A DNA stretch of 64,000 bases from positions 124,001 through 188,000 of the forward strand of contig JAUJOQ010000003.1 of the NCBI GenBank assembly GCA_030447725.1. The letters run 5' to 3'. Under the pieces are notes generated by a model. It ran no database searches and was not told where the DNA came from. It saw nothing but the letters and a program-made list of their open reading frames with translations. Below, one piece after another: positions 35,818 to 43,601 of the stretch. The position numbers and the translations under genes were made by a program. The DNA comes from Thermoleophilaceae bacterium. GTDB taxonomy: Bacteria > Actinomycetota > Thermoleophilia > Solirubrobacterales > Thermoleophilaceae. Position 1 is the stretch's first letter. The number at the start of each line of letters is the position of its first letter.

Positions 35818-36378
35818 CTAAGCCGCCTTGTCGAGCTCTTGGAGGCGACGGTCCAGTCCCTCCAGGCGGCGCTCGAGGCCGCGTCGCCTGTCGCGCTTGG
35901 GTCGTGGCCGCAGCGGGGGGACCTGCGGTGGCTCCGGTGTCTGACAACCGCACTTGCAATCCATGGAGATGACCCCATTCGTGGTCGAGTTCGAGCTGAT
36001 GCCGCGCAGTTCGGTCGGGGTTAGCTGGTACTGGCGCCGAAAGGCCTTGGCGAACTGCGCAGGCGATCGGTAGCCCACGCGGCGCGCTACCGTGGAGACC
36101 GGCAGCGAGGACTCCACCAGCAGTTCGGCCGAGCGTTCCATTCGAACGGCGTGGAGCGTCGCTTGGTAGCTCGTGCCGCCCTCGGCGAAGGCGCGTTGGA
36201 GCCGGCGCTTCGAGGTGAAGACCGTCTGCGCGACTTCGGCGATGCTCAGCTGATCCCGGTCATAGCTTCGCTCGATCGCCGTGACTGCCTCTTCGAAGAG
36301 GGCTCTGCGCCGTGCCGCTCCACTTGAACCAGCGGGTCGATCTACCGGCGATGGGACCGCTTGCACACTCACGTCCAC
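35818..36378 (-). CDS. AraC-family transcriptional regulator with Cys-rich tail
   Basis: A 186-residue regulator with a C-terminal-type AraC DNA-binding domain: the two helix-turn-helix units run from LSIAEVAQTVFTSKRRLQRAF to VARRVGYRSPAQFAKAFRRQ, followed by LTPTELRG. The effector domain is only ~20 residues, so it may be constitutive or cut down. After the HTH an odd tail begins MDCKCGCQTPEPP and ends in a basic/acidic coiled coil; it could be a separate 48-residue protein read through in frame from ATG 35964. GTG 36378 is chosen because it faces the divergent tetR promoter. Confidence 0.8.
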   Translation of the reverse strand: MDVSVQAVPSPVDRPAGSSGAARRRALFEEAVTAIERSYDRDQLSIAEVAQTVFTSKRRLQRAFAEGGTSYQATLHAVRMERSAELLVESSLPVSTVARRVGYRSPAQFAKAFRRQYQLTPTELRGISSNSTTNGVISMDCKCGCQTPEPPQVPPLRPRPKRDRRRGLERRLEGLDRRLQELDKAA

Positions 36379-36387
36379 CACGATAGC

Positions 36388-36407
36388 ACGACCGTTCGTT
36401 CTATACT
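36388..36407 (+). promoter_or_regulatory. Divergent araC/tetR operator and -10 element
   Basis: ACGACCGTTCGT (36388-36399) is an inverted repeat ACGA-N4-TCGT of the kind bound by TetR repressors. Immediately after it, TATACT (36402-36407) is a good -10 box only 7 bases before the tetR ATG, which implies a leaderless mRNA starting at or near the ATG. The whole divergent gap is 36 bases, so binding here would affect both genes. Confidence 0.5.
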
Positions 36408-36414
36408 CGCCTGA

Positions 36415-37020
36415 ATGGGCGCCGCGGACACCCGCACCGCGATCCTCGACACCGCGGTCGAGCTCGCGTCGCTGCGTGGGCTGGAAGAGCTTTCGATCGG
36501 CGGGCTGGCATCGACGGTCAAGATGAGCAAGAGCGGACTGTTCGCTCATTTCGGTTCGAAGCGACACCTGCAGCTGGCGACGGTCGCCGAGGCTTGGGAG
36601 ATATTCGACTCCGAGGTGCTGCGCGAGCCGAGTGATGACCGCTCGGGCGTGCTCGCTCGGCTCCTGGAGCGCTGGCTCTCATTCTACGAGCGCGAGGTGT
36701 TCGCCGGCGGATGTCTCTTCCTCAACGCAGCCGTGGAGCTGGCAGACCGTCAAGACGTGGTATCGAATGCCCTCGCGGACGTCGTAGAGCGCCAGATGGC
36801 AGCACTCGAAGCCGCCGTCGGCAGCGCCATCGAGAGCGGCGAGCTGCCCGCCACACAGGACCCCGGTCAGACCGCGTTCGCGCTGCACTCCGTGCTCGTC
36901 AACGCCGACTCGCTTTTCCAAGTACGACGTGACACGGCAGTCTTCGACGCCGCCAGAGCAACGATCGGCGAGCTTCTCGCGCCGCCGCCAAATCCGGCCG
37001 AAGCCCGTCGACGCGCCTGA
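36415..37020 (+). CDS. TetR-family transcriptional regulator
   Basis: A 201-residue TetR-type repressor. The HTH (residues ~8-54) reads RTAILDTAVELASLRGLEEL then IGGLASTVKMSKSGLFAHF, followed by the all-helical ligand domain of the TetR_C_6-like type (LLERWLSFYEREVFAGGCLF). It is divergent from the AraC gene with an operator-like palindrome between, and the downstream DUF2071 gene on the same strand may be under its control. ATG is not preceded by a ribosome site, consistent with a leaderless mRNA. Confidence 0.9.
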   Translation: MGAADTRTAILDTAVELASLRGLEELSIGGLASTVKMSKSGLFAHFGSKRHLQLATVAEAWEIFDSEVLREPSDDRSGVLARLLERWLSFYEREVFAGGCLFLNAAVELADRQDVVSNALADVVERQMAALEAAVGSAIESGELPATQDPGQTAFALHSVLVNADSLFQVRRDTAVFDAARATIGELLAPPPNPAEARRRA

Positions 37021-37091
37021 GGTCACCGACGTACTAACCGGCCAACGCGCCCGATCGGTGGGCTCGGACAGACGGCCTCGGGGTGGTGAGC

Positions 37092-37856
37092 ATGGACGCT
37101 TTTCGAGACATCACGCTACAGCGAAGGACGCTCGAGGAGACGGGCCACCGCCCCTGGCCGCTCCCCGAGGGGCGGTGGCTTCAGGGTCAGACGTGGACCG
37201 ACCTCTTGTTTGCCCACTGGCCTGTCGAGCCCTCGGCGCTGCGAGCGGTCGTCCCGCCGCAGCTGCCACTCGACATCCGGGGCGAGACGGGATGGCTCGG
37301 CGTGACGCCGTTCTGCGTCAGGGGCCTACGTCTGCGGGGATCGCCGCCCGTCCCGATCGTGTCCAGCTTCCCCGAGCTGAACGTCCGCACGTACGTGACG
37401 ATCGACGGCAAGCCCGGGATCTACTTCCTGAGCCTCGATGCGGGGAGCTGGCTGGCGGTGGGTGCCGCGAGGCGCGCGTATCGACTGCCCTATTTCCGCG
37501 CCCGGATGTCGGTCCGGCCCTCCGCTGAGCGCCTCCTCTATGAGAGCGAGCGCGTATCCCACGACGGACCGAGCGCTGCCTTCGAGGGGGAGTATGGGCC
37601 GACTGGAGGCGAGCTGTCGGGGGGAGAGGGGCTCGCTCGCTGGCTCGCCGAGCGCTATTGCCTCTACATCATTGACGAGGCCGGGGCGGTGCTCCGCGCC
37701 GACATACACCATCCACCGTGGCCGCTGGAGGCGGCGTCGGCCGACATCAGGCTGAACACGATGGGGACCCCGTTCGGCCTCGAGCTGACCGGCCCGCCTC
37801 TGCTGCACTTCGCCAGGCGCCAGGACACCTTGATCTGGGCGCCGGGGCCAGCGTGA
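37092..37856 (+). CDS. DUF2071 (YqjF-like) family protein
   Basis: A 254-residue member of DUF2071, a family related to acetoacetate decarboxylase folds with no proven function. Family marks are RPWPLPEGRWLQGQTWTDLL, LFAHWPVEPSALRAVVPP, LDIRGETGWLGVTPFCV and PELNVRTYVTIDGKPGIYFL. ATG 37092 is preferred over GTG 37083/37086 because GGGGTGG lies at the right distance. It lies 71 bases downstream of tetR. Confidence 0.9.
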   Translation: MDAFRDITLQRRTLEETGHRPWPLPEGRWLQGQTWTDLLFAHWPVEPSALRAVVPPQLPLDIRGETGWLGVTPFCVRGLRLRGSPPVPIVSSFPELNVRTYVTIDGKPGIYFLSLDAGSWLAVGAARRAYRLPYFRARMSVRPSAERLLYESERVSHDGPSAAFEGEYGPTGGELSGGEGLARWLAERYCLYIIDEAGAVLRADIHHPPWPLEAASADIRLNTMGTPFGLELTGPPLLHFARRQDTLIWAPGPA

Positions 37857-37895
37857 GGGCCGGCTCGTCGCAACCTAAGCCGGGCTCAGCCGCAG

Positions 37896-38114
37896 CTAGC
37901 CGCCGTACCTCCGGGCCGCTTTGGGCGCTCGCAAGGTGAAGTGGAATGTTCTGCGGGTGGTGTTGCCAAGCGCGTCACGGGCGAGGACACTGCCGCGCAT
38001 GCGGATCCGCCTTGCCGCTTCGAGCATTCTCAGGTTCGCCTTCGAGAGGCGGAAGCTGGCGAACGTGGGGCGCCCCGGCTCGGCCCGGAACGGCCTCGGG
38101 CCAAGCCGCAGGAA
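37896..38114 (-). pseudogene. 3' end of a truncated surface-protein gene
   Basis: About 72 codons on the minus strand end a protein with RLSKANLRMLEAARRIRMRG and VLARDALGNTTRRTFHFTLR, a C-terminal motif common in fibronectin-like or repeat-bearing surface proteins of Solirubrobacterales. Its 5' part is gone; upstream the reading enters the integrase relic on the other strand. Truncation by insertion or deletion is the simplest reading. Confidence 0.5.
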
Positions 38115-38147
38115 GCGCTTCGCCGTCTCTGCTGGGGAACTCGTGTC

Positions 38148-38444
38148 ATCGGCGAGGTTGGCGGCCGCCTCGACGGCTCCGCGCTCTGGCGTCGATTCAA
38201 GACCGCGATCGAGCTGGCGGGCATCCCGCCGCTCCGCTTCCACGACCTTCGTCACACCTTCGGCTCCCTCGCGATCAACAAGGCCTCGATCAACCAGGTG
38301 CGGGCTAGGATGGGCCACGCAGACATCGACACCACGATGCGCTACCGCGACCACAAGGACCGTGGCGACGAGGCGGCGCTGCTCGCGAGGCCTTCACCGT
38401 CGACGCCCCCAGTCGCGCAGGCGTACCGTGGCTGGCATGAGTGA
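38148..38444 (+). pseudogene. C-terminal remnant of a phage-type tyrosine integrase
   Basis: The last ~80 residues of an integrase: GRLDGSALWRRFKTAIELAG, LRFHDLRHTFGSLAINKA (His-x-x-Arg), RARMGHADIDTTMRYRDHK with the second His and the nucleophilic Tyr. The N-terminal DNA-binding domain and Arg I are missing, and no start is credible. It lies against the broken 3' end of a minus-strand gene. Confidence 0.8.
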
Positions 38445-38904
38445 CTCGCTCCGGTTGACGATTGCTTCGCCATCCGGGCGACTACTGGTTTCGCCACGCC
38501 GCCCTGCGATCAGCGATTCGGCGCTCTGTGCGGCGATCGACGAGTGGATCGTAGCGTTCGCCCCGGGCTACGCCGGCCTCTTAGCGCAGGACTGGAGCGC
38601 TGAGGAAGAGCAAGCCGATGCGGTCGTCGAGCTTGAGCTCCCCGCCGAGGTGCCCCGTCGCTGGGAGAGTCCCGTAGCGACGAGGGTCGTGGCCAAGGAT
38701 CGTGGCGACGTGGAGCCTGGCTCCGAGCTCTTCCTCCGCCTCGCGCCGGGCGGGGACGAGCCATTCAACGGAATGCTGATCCACGTCCTTCCACGCGAAA
38801 GGTGGCGGACGTGCGCCCGTTTCGCGGCCGACGGATCCGTCCTACCGAGCGACGGAACGCGCCGGATCGCAGCGGCCCCGGCGCGGGCTACGGCCGCTGC
38901 TTAG
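38437..38904 (+). CDS. Hypothetical protein
   Basis: A 155-residue protein starting MSDSLRLTIASPSGRLLV. It contains WIVAFAPGYAGLLAQDWSAE and a beta-rich second half (GSELFLRLAPGGDEPFNGML). No family recognised. The ATG overlaps the tail of the integrase relic by eight bases. A hairpin repeat follows 44 bases after the stop. Confidence 0.65.
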   Translation: MSDSLRLTIASPSGRLLVSPRRPAISDSALCAAIDEWIVAFAPGYAGLLAQDWSAEEEQADAVVELELPAEVPRRWESPVATRVVAKDRGDVEPGSELFLRLAPGGDEPFNGMLIHVLPRERWRTCARFAADGSVLPSDGTRRIAAAPARATAAA

Positions 38905-38948
38905 AACTCCCTCCGCCTTTCCCCTTGCTAGCTCTCGCTGAGCAGAGC

Positions 38949-38981
38949 GGCCGCTGCTCTTCGACGATAGGGGCAGCGGCC
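38949..38981. repeat. Hairpin repeat copy (GCTTCTCGACG family, variant)
   Basis: GGCCGCTGC (38949-38957) and GCAGCGGCC (38973-38981) form a perfect nine-base-pair stem. The loop side reads TCTTCGACGATAG, a variant of the CTTCTCGACG core seen in other copies in the 41-54 kb region. It follows the hypothetical gene ending at 38904 and may also act as its terminator. Confidence 0.55.
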
Positions 38982-39034
38982 CGTTCGGCGGTTCTGACCG
39001 ATTCGCGGCGGCGCTCGCGGCGTTGACTTGCGGC

Positions 39035-39862
39035 TCAGGGAAGCACGACGTTCAGCTCGCGCCGCAGGAGACGCCGCGTCGCCTCCTCCATCTCGGTCGG
39101 CCATTCGACATTCCAGTGTCGGCTGAGCGCCCGGGCGCGCGGCAGGAAGGCTCGCGCGACCGCGACGTGCGCGTCGATCACCGATTGCGGCTCGGGATGG
39201 GCCACAGGGATCTGGCTGAGCGCCTCGAGGCTCTCGGCCGGTAGCTGGCGGTAGGTGCCCTTCTTTGCGCCCCGCGGCGTCTCGATCTCGTCGAACATCA
39301 ACGTGACGAGCTCGTCGACGAGGAACTCGACGGCAAAGCAGAGCAAGCGCAGGTCGCCACGGTGCAGGTCACGGACGAGCAGACCGAGTGAGCGCAGGAA
39401 CTGCTCGATCCGGTCGCGCAGGCGCTCGGGCGAGCGAACGTAGCGCCGCTCGGGCACCTCGCCGACACCGACCTCATCAAAGACGCGAAGCGCCGGCCCG
39501 GCCCGCCAACTGCCGACCTTCTCAGCGTCGATCACGGCGAGATCGACGCGCCGCCAGTCGGCCATGACGGTCGACAGAAGCCTTCCGGCGATCGTCCAGC
39601 GCGCCATCACGGTCGGCGCAACCGACGCCACCAACTCGACGAGCGCAGACGCGAGGCTCTCCGCCTCGCCCGCGCGCGCGATGAGCAGCAGGTCGAGATC
39701 CGAATAGCGGTCGGCCTGCCCGACTGCCGCCGAGCCCGTGACGAACAACGCACCGGCTCTGCGGTCGCCCCGCAGCTTGTCACGCAGGCCGACGAGGAGC
39801 TCCTCGTAGCCGGCCGCCATGCCGACCAGGGCGCCCTCGAGCTCTCGGTCGCTCGGTTGCAT
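39035..39862 (-). CDS. Nucleotidyltransferase domain protein
   Basis: A 275-residue protein with a minimal nucleotidyltransferase fold: VTGSAAVGQADRYSDLDLLLI holds the G-S...D-x-D active site, with a later Asp in RVDLAVID. The helical C-terminal half (FLRSLGLLVRDLHRGDLRLL) could bind the substrate. Relatives transfer AMP to aminoglycosides or act as small-molecule modifiers. ATG 39862 begins the clear homology; longer readings go upstream into noncoding-like sequence. Confidence 0.8.
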   Translation of the reverse strand: MQPSDRELEGALVGMAAGYEELLVGLRDKLRGDRRAGALFVTGSAAVGQADRYSDLDLLLIARAGEAESLASALVELVASVAPTVMARWTIAGRLLSTVMADWRRVDLAVIDAEKVGSWRAGPALRVFDEVGVGEVPERRYVRSPERLRDRIEQFLRSLGLLVRDLHRGDLRLLCFAVEFLVDELVTLMFDEIETPRGAKKGTYRQLPAESLEALSQIPVAHPEPQSVIDAHVAVARAFLPRARALSRHWNVEWPTEMEEATRRLLRRELNVVLP

Positions 39863-40032
39863 CGCCCGAAGTCTCACACAGCGGATTGCGGTGGCCGAGC
39901 GCACAGCAGGCGTAGGTCTAGCTGCCCCTCTACGACGCAAGGAGCAATCATGCGGCAGGATCACGGCTAGTCGCAGAGGTGCCAACGGCCTCGAAGCTGG
40001 TCGCACGGCAACGAGCATGTGAGGAGGCTGAG

Positions 40033-40175
40033 GTGGAGTCAGTCAAGGGGTTCCGGCCAGTCGCCATAAACGTCGGTGCGAAGGATCTCCAGGAGGCGAT
40101 CGAGTTTCTACGAGGGTGCGTTAGGCGCCAAGCTTGAGGTCAGCGAGTCAGACGGTCACCCGACACACGCGCGCC
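40033..40175 (+). pseudogene. Frameshifted fragment of a VOC/glyoxalase gene
   Basis: A GTG at 40033 with a GAGGAGG site opens FRPVAINVGAKDLQEAIEF, and the continuation of a VOC repeat, FYEGALGAKLEVSESDG, is in the +1 frame after one extra base near 40108. After about 45 codons in total the homology stops. VOC proteins normally need about 120 residues, so this is a dead remnant. Confidence 0.65.
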
Positions 40176-40661
40176 GGCAGTTCGCATCGTCCTTTGGCAG
40201 GCGTGAAGGCGACGCGGCGGGGACCCGTCGCGACCGCACGCCACGCCGAAGAGCATGCTGCGTCGACCGTCCCGCACTCCTGCTTGACGACGAGTCCGGC
40301 ACTCCTCTCGTCGCTCGACAGACTCTGGCTCGCTCCTCTTTCGGGCAGCGGACGCCGCCGCTGCTGGTCGTCCGGGGTGACCAGAATCTCGGGGTCGACG
40401 GACGGACTAGAGAACCCGAATCCCTGGCCACCGTCGCCCCCGTCTCTGGTCGGGGCAGCGAGTTCGGCGCCAAGCCGGGTAGAGGGCGCGCAGAGCGTAT
40501 GCTCCTTGCATGCGTCGATGTTGATCTTGGACCGCTAGTCGTCGCGATCCCCGTTGTGCCCGCCGCCTGACGGGCGCTTGGCCGCGCGCGCCGCCTCCTC
40601 TGGTGCCGGCTTCGGCCGGCCACCGGTCCCTGTCCGTCCGAGGCCCAAGAGGTGACCCTCC
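40176..40661. other. 486-base gap without a supported gene
   Basis: No reading frame here shows convincing codon bias or family motifs. A degenerate copy of the hairpin repeat is at 40275-40305 (CTCCTGCTTGACGACGAGTC core). The short Gly/Pro-rich frames on both strands look like noncoding GC-rich sequence. Confidence 0.5.
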
Positions 40662-41145
40662 ATGTCGACCGTCGTACTGCGCGGCTTCTCAGCGTCGGAT
40701 CTCCCCTTCGACCCGCGAACTTGAGCTCCGACGCACGATGCCGGGCTGCGAATACCGCGGGGCGCGGGTCCTCGGACGCCTCGCATGGGTCGCAGAAGAC
40801 GAAGCGGGGCTGCCCGTCGCCTTCGTCGGCGCCGAGATCTACGATCGTCCGCCGTTCCTCGACGCCGATGGACGGCCCAGCCACCCGGCGCCGACGTGGG
40901 AAGGGCCTACCGCGGGAGTGATTCTCTGCGTCGACCCGAGCCGCTGGGGGCGGTGCTACGGACGTGCGGCGCTGCTGGCCGTCACCGCATCCTCCGAAAT
41001 CCGCAGGGTCGAGTGGCTCGTCGCAGGAATCGACAGCCGTCACTTGGCGAGCCAACGCTGCGCGGCTGCCGCAGGCTTCGTCCCCACATCTGTCGAGCCT
41101 GACCGAGAAGGCATGGTGAACTGGATTCGCCGACCGCTGAGATGA
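40662..41145 (+). pseudogene. GNAT-family acetyltransferase, frameshifted near its start
   Basis: ATG 40662, with AGAGGTGA at a good distance, starts MSTVVLRGFSASDLPFDPR and then hits a stop at 40722. The rest of the protein continues in another frame from about 40712 to 41145: ELRRTMPGCEYRG, AGVILCVDPSRWGRCYGRAA (the acetyl-CoA loop) and ASQRCAAAAGFVPTS. One missing base near 40715 would join them. If the shorter frame is used from ATG 40738, a 135-residue GNAT remains. Confidence 0.6.
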
Positions 41146-41156
41146 GGGACGTACGA

Positions 41157-41183
41157 CTGCTGCTTCTCGACGATATGAGGAGC
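41157..41183. repeat. Hairpin repeat copy (GCTTCTCGACG core)
   Basis: GCTTCTC pairs with GAGGAGC around the loop GACGATAT, 11 bases after the GNAT stop. It carries the exact 11-base core found also at 45.05, 46.26 and 46.61 kb. The remaining bases to 41453 show no gene. Confidence 0.6.
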
Positions 41184-41453
41184 GAGCGCGGGGGGCCGTT
41201 ACAACTGCGCCCGAACCCAAAGCGTGCTGGGGAATGCGCGGAGGCTTCTCCTCCTCGCGGGAGCAGCGCGACCTTCAGCCGAGTTGACGCAGCGCCGGGG
41301 CATTGCTGTGCCCACGCCGCTGGGCGCTTGCGAGACGCGCGTCGGGTCATCCGCAACCTTCGAAACGTCGGGAAGCGCTAGGCCGCCTCGCGCATGTGCG
41401 CCGCAGATCCGTCTGGTGACGCCCTCCCTGACGCATGGCCATGCCCGACGCCG

Positions 41454-42209
41454 CTAGCGAGCGGGAGGGAGAGAGGCGACCTGAGACGCAACGAAGTCGT
41501 TGAGCACCTGGGCGAGCTCGAGGGGTTCGGCGATCATGACGAGGTGGCCCGAGGCGATGTCGCAGATGTCCGCCGCGTCGAGGTTGCTCGCCATCTTGGT
41601 CTGGAGGCGGAGATCGAACTCGTTGTCGTTTCTGAGGCGCACGTACATGCGAGGCACGCGCGGTGGGGCGGCGTTGGTGTGCTCGATATAGACGCTCTGC
41701 GCTTCGGGAGCGAAGCGCCGCACGACCTCGTCCGCTTGCGCCACGGTGAGGTCGTTGCAGAGGCCCTTACGGATCGCGGCCTCAGGTGGCCTGGTGCCGG
41801 CCACCCGCATGGCGGCCCTGGTCAGCACACGTTTGGCGGGCGGGAGCGTGGCGACGAATGAGCGCCCTCGAGTCGGAATCGCGGCGCTGACCGCGACAAA
41901 CCCTGTGAGGCGATCACCGAGTTGCTTGGCGACCTTCAGTCCGATGACTCCGCCGAGAGAGTGGGCGACGATGATCACCCTACCCATGCTCCAGTTCGAG
42001 ATCTGCTCGATCACCTGGGTCGCGTAGTCGTCCAGAGTCAGGTCCTTTCGCGTGGTGGCGTCGCCCTCACGGCTCGGAAGGTCGGTGAACAGGGAAGGCA
42101 GTGCCAGCGACTGCCCCATTCCCTCCCAGATCCAGCCGCCGAGTCCGGCGCCATGGATGAATGCCATCCCGAGCTCGTCTCGGGCAGGATCAGGCGTGGC
42201 GCTCGTCAT
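41454..42209 (-). CDS. Alpha/beta hydrolase
   Basis: A 251-residue alpha/beta-hydrolase of the salicylate-esterase/hydroxynitrile-lyase-like type. The nucleophile elbow is VIIVAHSLGGVIG, the oxyanion region AFIHGAGLGGWIW and the terminal histidine is in ASGHLVMIAEP. The acidic residue lies in LDAADICDI. ATG 42209 is chosen over 42242 because homology begins after it. No functional partner is adjacent. Confidence 0.85.
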   Translation of the reverse strand: MTSATPDPARDELGMAFIHGAGLGGWIWEGMGQSLALPSLFTDLPSREGDATTRKDLTLDDYATQVIEQISNWSMGRVIIVAHSLGGVIGLKVAKQLGDRLTGFVAVSAAIPTRGRSFVATLPPAKRVLTRAAMRVAGTRPPEAAIRKGLCNDLTVAQADEVVRRFAPEAQSVYIEHTNAAPPRVPRMYVRLRNDNEFDLRLQTKMASNLDAADICDIASGHLVMIAEPLELAQVLNDFVASQVASLPPAR

Positions 42210-42571
42210 GTAACTCGTTGGTGCACGCGAGTCCTCCGCCACGCGAGTCTAGGCGCCACGCAGCGCCCGGTCAGCCGCGTCGGTGGCGGAGCCTCACCAT
42301 CGGCCTGGCGCACCCAAGCGCAAGGACAGCGCTCCGTCGCGATTGCTGCCTTTCGACGAGCACTGCACGCCCGTGATTGTTTAGCGCCGGGCGATAACGC
42401 GCGATGTCGGGGCGGCACCTTTGCTTGTGGTCGATCCGATCACGAGCCGTCGCGCCCGGGCCGGGACGCGGCGGGCCGAAGCAGTACCCGGCGGCTTGGT
42501 CACGAGTGACTCGTTCTCAACGGCCATGACCTAGGTCGGGATTGACGCGGCGGACATGGTGCTTTCAACGG
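42210..42571. other. 362-base gap without a gene
   Basis: No supported gene. Two similar 13-base pieces, CAACGGCCATGAC (42520-42532) and CAACGGTCATGCG near 42575, lie at its right end. The remainder is GC-rich without codon structure that I can support. Confidence 0.5.
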
Positions 42572-43531
42572 TCATGCGGCATCATGCTCGTTGCTGGCAG
42601 GACGGGCGGAGAGCGCGCGCGAGGCCTCGCGGACGAGCTCGTCAGCGACCTCGCGGAGCGCCAGGGCCATCGCGTTGGCGGCTGGCGGGCGATAGCGCCC
42701 AGCGGGCATGGCAACGCTGACGTTGCGCACGAGGCTGGGAGCGTCGAGCTCTCGTACCGCGATGTCCGTGCGGGCGGTGGGAAGCGTTAGCTGCGGGATG
42801 ACGGCGACCCCTACGCCGGCGGCGACGAGCCCCTGCCAGGCCATAGGGTCGTCCGTCTGAAACGCGATGTGCGGCTCGAAGCCCGCTTGGCGGCAGGCGG
42901 CGGGCAGCGTCGCGAGCGTCGAGCCGTGACGTACCCCCTGAATCCACGCCTCGTCGCTGAGCTCGGCCATCCGGATCCGCCGGCGGTGGGCAAGGCGATG
43001 ATTGGGAGGTAGCGCGATGTGCAGCCGGTCCTCGAGCAGCGGTGTCAACCGCAGCTCCGATGGCAGCGGCTCGTCAAGTCTGAACTCGTAGACGACAGCG
43101 ACGTCGAGTTCGCGCTCGCCTAGGCGGTGCGCGCACTCGTCGGGATCGGCCTCCTCGAGCAAAAGCTCGATCTCGGGATGCCTGCCCCGGAATCGCGCGA
43201 TCGCGCGGGGGACGACGATAGCCCCGGCGGTAGAGAACCAGCCGAAGCGCAATACGCCCGCGCGCAGACCGGCGATCGCCTCAAGCTCGGCTTCGGCGGC
43301 CGCGAGTGCGTCGACGATTCGCTGCGCGTGTTCGGCCAGCGCCCGGCCTGGTTCAGTCAGCGCGACGCCACGGCCGCGGCGTTCGAGCACTACGGTCCCC
43401 AACTCGCGCTCGAGCGCGCGGATCTGCTGGGAGACCGCCGAGGGCGTGTAGCCCATCTGGTCGGCGGCCGCCGCCAGCGAACCTGAGCGCGCCACCTCGA
43501 GCAGCAGGCGCAGCCGGCGACTCTCCAGCAT
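42572..43531 (-). CDS. LysR-family transcriptional regulator
   Basis: A 319-residue LysR regulator. The N-terminal winged HTH reads LRLLLEVARSGSLAAAADQM and PSAVSQQIRALERELGTVVL, then the linker helix and a periplasmic-binding-protein-like effector domain (GVLRFGWFSTAGAIVVPRAI, LDVAVVYEF, GVGVAVIPQL). It faces the amino-acid permease gene across a short AT-rich gap, the usual arrangement when LysR controls its neighbour. Similarity is to regulators of amino-acid transport. Confidence 0.92.
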   Translation of the reverse strand: MLESRRLRLLLEVARSGSLAAAADQMGYTPSAVSQQIRALERELGTVVLERRGRGVALTEPGRALAEHAQRIVDALAAAEAELEAIAGLRAGVLRFGWFSTAGAIVVPRAIARFRGRHPEIELLLEEADPDECAHRLGERELDVAVVYEFRLDEPLPSELRLTPLLEDRLHIALPPNHRLAHRRRIRMAELSDEAWIQGVRHGSTLATLPAACRQAGFEPHIAFQTDDPMAWQGLVAAGVGVAVIPQLTLPTARTDIAVRELDAPSLVRNVSVAMPAGRYRPPAANAMALALREVADELVREASRALSARPASNEHDAA

Positions 43532-43601
43532 GAAGCAAGTATTATGTATTAGCGTAGAAGGTGGAGTTGTTCTTTAGGCTCTGCGGGGCCACGCTCCAGC
43601 G
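43532..43601. promoter_or_regulatory. Divergent LysR/permease promoter region
   Basis: In an otherwise GC-rich window, AGTATTATGTATTAG (43538-43552) is an AT-rich block between the divergent starts. It contains candidate -10 sequences in both directions and is where a LysR protein would bind, but no clear T-N11-A palindrome can be asserted. Confidence 0.4.

Noticed and set aside
40603-40737. Upstream extension of the GNAT gene
   Set aside because: The in-frame bases before 40712 do not look coding; the better start (40662) lies in another frame with a ribosome site.
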